Part shown: positions 59,083 to 64,000 of the stretch, piece after piece | Position numbering within the stretch: the stretch's first letter is position 1 | How the letters are laid out: every line of letters starts with the position of its first letter | Assembly: GCA_030762175.1 (NCBI GenBank) | Contig: CM060846.1 | Span: forward strand, 178,375,041 to 178,439,040 | DNA: 64,000 nt | Reading direction: 5' to 3' | Source: Metallyticus violacea | Lineage: Eukaryota > Arthropoda > Insecta > Mantodea > Metallyticidae | Translations under genes and position numbers: made by a program | Notes under the pieces: model-generated | Databases searched by the model: none | What the model was told of the DNA's origin: nothing | Seen by the model: only the letters and a program-made list of their open reading frames with translations

Positions 59083-59305
59083 TTTTTTTTTTTTTTTTTT
59101 TAAATAGCGTTTAACATCGGTTTGCACCATTCAGGCATAAAAGAATGAAATGATAAAATTAGGAAAATTTTCCTTCAGAAAGGAAACTTTCCAGGTCTAA
59201 GTTTAGGGTACCTCCCTGGCATCACATGAATAACTGAAAAATTGAAAAAAAAAAAAAAAAAACTAAAAGGGACTATCAGGGATCGAACCGCAAACCTTCC
59301 AGTCA
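59083..59305 (-). mobile_element. SINE-A copy 9, old
   Basis: Minus strand; A tail as T run (59083-59101), then GCGTTTAACATCGG, TTTCCAGGTCTAAGTTTAGG, GTACCTCCCTGGCAT and GATCGAACCGCAAACCTTCC. The 5' end of the tRNA head is lost. An extra A18 run (59244-59261) replaces part of the body. Confidence 0.8.
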
Positions 59306-60059
59306 CGATTATTTGGCAGTGGAGTCTTAAATCCCATTCACATTGAAACTTAGACGAAAACAAAATGTAAAGACAGAAACTGTGTTTAGGTTATTCAACG
59401 GAACCATTCACAATGATTGAATAAGCACATACAAAGACAAACATGGGAGCTGCAAACTGCAACATTCTATGTCCACGTTAATGTGAAGCCTAACGAAGTA
59501 TCCACTCAGAGCGAGAGAACACATCGATTGTGAAAATGGCTCCGTTTGACGTGATGCTAATAACATTACCTCTTAAAAAGAATGTATTCTACGAAGTTGC
59601 AGAAATTCACAGAAATCTGCAGGAGAAAGACATGGGGTAGTGGAGTTCGGTTTCTCCATTTTGTTAACCACGGGGCAACTACATTTAATGTGCTGTCAAA
59701 CTGTGCAGTAATCATTCGGTACTGCTCAGGGTCATCATTTTTCATTTCGCTTAGGAGATTATTGTTAATCCTTCTTTGATATAGGGAATGAACCCATCAA
59801 CGTCCATTCCAAGGAGTCTGGCTTTTTAAATATACAATACCAGCTAAATTGGTTACCGTAGTTTGCATTTGCATGAATACTGCTGCCATTTTAAATCACT
59901 TATTGCTTCGTTCGTTCTTATTTGTGATAGGTTATTACCTAAGATCCCGTGTTTTGTTGAGAATGCATCAGTTGCGTGCTAATATGTGCGTTAAGTTTAT
60001 ATTAAACTTGATGTATAATTTTCATACTAAATGGAAATTTATCGATTTCAGCCAGCCTA

Positions 60060-60312
60060 CCGCCACGGGTGGCTGAGGTCGTTAAGGCGCGGACTCGTGA
60101 GCGGGAGGTCTGGGGTTCGAATCTCGCCAGGACCGTCCTCCCTGACTAATGTTTTTTCCAGGTGTTTTTCAGTCCTCATAAATGGCAAATGCCGGGGAGG
60201 TACCCTAAACTTCGGCCTGGAACGCTTCCTTAAAAAAATCCCTTCCTAATATATCATTTCATCTCATGTATCATCAGTGTACACCGCCTGCGGTGCCTCA
60301 GTAGTAAAAACG
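60060..60312 (+). mobile_element. SINE-A copy 10
   Basis: Plus strand; head CCGCCACGGGTGGCTGAGG and GGTTCGAATCTCGCCAGGAC, complete body, ending at GTGCCTCAGTAGTAAAAACG without the usual GGCGTTAAAC end or A tail. No duplication was found, so the 3' end was probably removed later. Confidence 0.93.
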
Positions 60313-62461
60313 ATGCGATTACGCAGAATAAAGAATTTTCGGAAATAATAGCGCGAAAGCTATTCAATTTTCCCGCTATGGGTGAAGAAGTCCCGGTTAA
60401 ACGCTTCAACAATGCAGGTTTATCCTATGAGGATTTCTGCATGTGAACTTTGCATTTGCAGCGTACTTCTAACAAAACAGGCGTGACAGTGGATATTTTC
60501 ATGTAAACTCTGCCACGATTGTTTTGCTTCATTTAGCAAACACAATTATATTATTGTTGACATAATGCTTATTCGTAAAAAATGCCAAAACGAAGACTTT
60601 CATAAATTCAGAAATCGGGAGTCGAGAATATTTTATCTTAGATCTTCATATTGTCTTATAATTTTCTAATTTTGTGCCTTAAAAATAAATTTATGTTTCA
60701 GTTAAGTGGAAAGCACAATTTCATTTTATCACAAATTATATGACAAGAGGATCTGGAAAGCTCAGACCCTCGAGTGGTATTTATCAGAGCTATTTTACGA
60801 ATATAAAGCTTTAAATATAATTTCTATAAACTTGGCTTACATATTGTAATAATTGCACATTTATATTATGAATACTATCTTTTCAAGCCATCTAGCAACA
60901 GAGGAATGTCGATTGTCAGTAATGCCAATGGCTAAGAGCTAAATATGGGTTTGGGACTATTTTATGAATAGAGTATAAAAGTAATATATATATATTTGAA
61001 ATTGGCGCACAGATTATTAACAATTGTATAAAATGTTGTACTTATGATTACCCCCTATTCACAAACCGTGAGAATGAAATAGGCCAAAGTGGATTATTAC
61101 AGCCATTATCGTTCGATTTACTGATACTAACTTAGAAAATGAAAATATAGGAAACATTTTTCCATTCTGAACAACGTGTTTAAGATTTATGGGTGCTTAG
61201 GCAGAATTTGTTACATAATTTACAAAATGATTTCAGACTGTTTGACTGAATACACAAAAACAATTAGAGTGAATAGTCATTAAGTTAACTAAATTTACAA
61301 TTACTGAAAACACAGAAAAGTGGTCAGTGATGCATACTCAGGAATTATATAGTGAAGGTATAGAGTTGGCTACATTGACCACAAGACAAATGCCCGTCGC
61401 GTAATAAAACGGATATGATAAAACTTACGATAATAATACGATAATTTCACTGCAATATCAGACTGTGATTGGTCAAAATTCAAAATTTTGTTTCGTTTCA
61501 TTGGTCCATTTTATCATGATGTCACATAAGTGAAATAGTCATCGTAATTGTTACTCTTAAATATGTTGCCTCATTATGCTTACTGTGTAAGGAATATAAT
61601 GTACACCCTTATAAAAATAGATGCCATAAAACAGGAGGAAAGTGGTCATTAGTTTTTGTTTTATTAAAATACTCAATTGTGCAAATATTGTATCAGACAT
61701 TTTTGCACATAAACCAATGTACTGAAATGACAGATGTTTGTGTCATTAGTGTGAATATTCTTTTTCATAGCAAAATATGCTCTTCATTGTTGTAATTATT
61801 TACATTTTGGATCATTTTTAACATGCCTAACGGACGTTACAACTGTTAAAAAATGGTTGAACTATTCACTAAGCTCTCGATACAAACCAGCGTGCTTTAT
61901 TCATGGTGGAGTCATAATCATATTTTCGTATACATCTTCTTATCAGCTATATTCTGCGTTATTTCGTAATAAAATGCAAGTTGAACCATATTCAGTTCGA
62001 CTTCCTGGATAAGCTACCTTATGGTACATGTGAAATTCATACAGGATTGGAATATATGTTTTTATTTTTGGTATATTTTTTTTTTTCAGAGTTATAATAG
62101 GAAACATTTATAAAGCCATAATCATATTCAATTGACATGTATTATTGGATTTAAATTAGAAATGAGTTCTCGATATGTACTCAAGTACCGATACTAAACG
62201 ATATCCCTGTAATTGAATTATATATATTTTTTTCGATACTTTGTTAATACAACATCTTATAATTAATAGTCTCAAGCAGCGCATTTCAAAATGGTGGCAG
62301 AAAACACGTGTCCCATTCATAAACTTCTAAATGGTAGATAACAAGTACCAACGAATTGGCTGCGCCTGATCGCCGAATCCTGTAATTAAGCGACCCCTCC
62401 TTCGCGTATTTCTGCGGATAATATAGCGACCGTATACCTTAGCTGTAAATTTATTTAAAAA
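60313..62461. other. No recognised feature
   Basis: AT-rich with no open frame of note on either strand. Confidence 0.45.
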
Positions 62462-63400
62462 TCAAGTACTGGTTCGGAGCTGGAGAGACGGATAATCAGA
62501 GGAATGTGCTGATAAGGCAATGTGTCAAAGGAGTGCATTAATCATGGGTAACGCACTATCGTAAACGGAGCTTGTGCTTGTGCTATGATGCGTTTAGAAA
62601 ACATTGACCACTTACAGGCTGAAGTTGATATGCTTTACGCTTCCTAACTTAACTAATAAAAATAATTAAACTAATTAAGAGATTTCATTTAATGTCACTA
62701 CATATTATAAACTCGTTAATTTATATTAATTTTGTCCGTTTATTAATGCATGCCATTAATACAGATTTTTACCACCCGGGTGGCAAAGGTCGTTAAGGTG
62801 CGGATTCGCGAGCGACAGGCCTGGGGTTCGATTCCCGCCAGGACTGTCCTCCCTAACTGGGGTTTCTTCCAGGTTTTCCTCAATTCTCATAAATGGCAAA
62901 TGCCGGGGAGGTACCATAAACATAAGCCGGAAACGTTTTCTTTAAAAAAAATTCTTCCCCAATTTATCATTTCATTTCATTTTATGTATCATCAGTGTCC
63001 ACCGCCTGTGGTACTTCAGTGGTCAAATTGGTCGTTAAACCTTTAAATAAAAATATAATTTTTAGTTACAACGGGGTAAATATATAAAACTTTGTGTGTT
63101 GGTTGATATCCTGACGTGTGTATTTACAAATATTACAAAGGAGGGTTGTCTCCTCGCCCCAATATATAACAGAAAGGGGCGTCTATATTCAGGAGGGGGG
63201 AGAAAAAGTCATCGGTAAGGCTTGCATATTAATTTCTCCACCACTCTTAGCAAGATTTGTACCTTGGACCACGCAAGTTTAGTGTGTGTGTTAAAATGAA
63301 AAATAAGCTTTTGTAACAATCTAACTACAATAATAAAAACTAGATGAGCAGAAATGTATAATACATAGTATATAGCATGTATACACACACGCGCGCACAA
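62462..63400 (+). repeat. Repeat family F, copy 2 (split by SINE-A)
   Basis: Matches copy 1 (46158-47310) from AAGTACTG onward. A SINE-A interrupts it at 62771-63055; the F sequence resumes as AGTTACAACGGGGTAAATAT, the counterpart of ATTACAGCGGGGTAAATAT in copy 1. It lacks about 500 bp found in copy 1 near 46.7-47.2 kb. Confidence 0.87.
62771..63055 (+). mobile_element. SINE-A copy 11, nested in repeat F
   Basis: ACCACCCGGGTGGCAAAGG, GGTTCGATTCCCGCCAGGAC, AAATGCCGGGGAGGTACCAT, GTGTCCACCGCCTGTGGTAC, GGTCGTTAAAC then an A-rich tail. A short flanking match ATTTTTA at both ends fits a target-site duplication. Confidence 0.93.
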
Positions 63401-64000
63401 ATATATATATATTTTAAAAGGAATGTAAAAAGCTCTTCTTAGAAGACCTGACACAACTTAAAATGCACAAAGGCGTGCTGCATTTAAAGTAAGGAGCACA
63501 TAAAGACACTGTAAAACATTGTTCGAGGCAGTGTAAGACAATGTGGAACACTGTTGAGGTCACTGGAGGCACTGTAGAACATTGCTGAAGTTACTATATT
63601 TCGAACTTGCGACGGACTCCTGATCGCGTAGCTGGAGAACAAGGGCTAAGTCTAGCAAAACACACGGTTTGTGTGCCTTACAGTCTGCTGAGTTGGCGGG
63701 CAGAGGAACCATTTAAAAAAAATGAAATTTCTATTTGCTTTTTTTCTTTCTTTCTTTCTTTCTTTCTTTCTTTTTTTTTTTTTTAATTTACAACAGTGAA
63801 CATTGCTCCATCTTAACTCAAGATTCTACTCATTATTGTAATTTTAAAATTCAACCATTTGTAACTACAGGAGCCCCCAGTGAGGGTCTCACTCAAACTG
63901 AAATTGCACTTTTAACTCCTTTTTTTCCCGTACTACTTCCATTTACTTTATCCAAAAAATCCACAAGGTAGGCTGCCCTGGACGCCCTATTGTTGCTAGT
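63401..64000. other. No recognised feature; (CTTT)n run
   Basis: A (CTTT)n-T run lies at 63745-63784. A small repeated phrase (ACTGTAGAACATTG, ACTGTAAAACATTG) at 63510-63580 suggests a degenerate short tandem. No gene seen. Confidence 0.45.

Overview
This is a eukaryotic, AT-rich, gene-poor window. I found no complete protein-coding gene, no rRNA or intact tRNA gene, and nothing resembling bacterial operons. The longest open frames are artefacts of a tetranucleotide microsatellite. The content is typical of a large arthropod genome, probably an insect: two recurring tRNA-derived SINE families, decayed LINE and Tc1/mariner/IS630/hAT relics, foldback-like inverted repeats, and very frequent (ATT)n arrays. 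I cannot name the species; a polyneopteran insect such as a cockroach is only a guess from repeat style.

Layout. 0.7-0.9 kb: SINE-A. 1.7-3.3 kb: an inverted repeat with arms of 600-680 bp (foldback-like). 3.7-5.5 kb: decayed LINE ORF1 (gag with zinc knuckles), minus strand. 7.6-7.7 kb: MITE-like hairpin. 9.5-9.9 kb: mariner transposase tail. 10.2, 17.9 and 20.6 kb: three copies of repeat family D, two of which carry a transposase helix-turn-helix remnant. 13.0-13.4 kb: (TATG)117. 13.4-17.0 kb: a cluster of families C and E in inverted pairs, bounded by (ATT)n. 17.1 kb: SINE-B. 20.1-20.6 kb: a 96%-identical 100 bp inverted repeat. 22.5 kb: SINE-A with a perfect 11 bp target-site duplication. 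23.2-23.5 kb: a 5S-rRNA-like segment fused head-on to a SINE-A copy. 25.5-26.0 kb: Tc1-like transposase. 29.2-29.5 kb: compound tetranucleotide array. 30-38 kb: SINE-A copies, a SINE-B and a hAT relic. 41.3-41.8 kb: microsatellites. 42.0-44.7 kb: two more Tc1-like transposase relics around a SINE-A. 45.8-47.3 kb: SINE-B and repeat F copy 1. 49.6-50.1 kb: a third tRNA-type SINE and a hAT C-terminus. 50.5-51.9 kb: a nearly complete but broken IS630/Tc1-like transposase. 53.9-57.9 kb: a LINE with ORF1 and ORF2 relics, interrupted by a SINE-B and ending in (ATT)42. 58.7-60.3 kb: three SINE-A copies. 62.5-63.4 kb: repeat F copy 2, split by a SINE-A.

Functional reading. Nothing here needs to be expressed for host function. 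The window reads as an intergenic or long-intron record of layered retroposition. The SINEs have A-rich tails and target-site duplications and presumably depended on a LINE partner. DNA transposons are all dead: stops, frameshifts and lost catalytic residues. The most unusual items are the 5S-tRNA composite, the long inverted repeats that could form dsRNA, and the repeat-F pair, which gives an empty-site/filled-site comparison for one SINE insertion.
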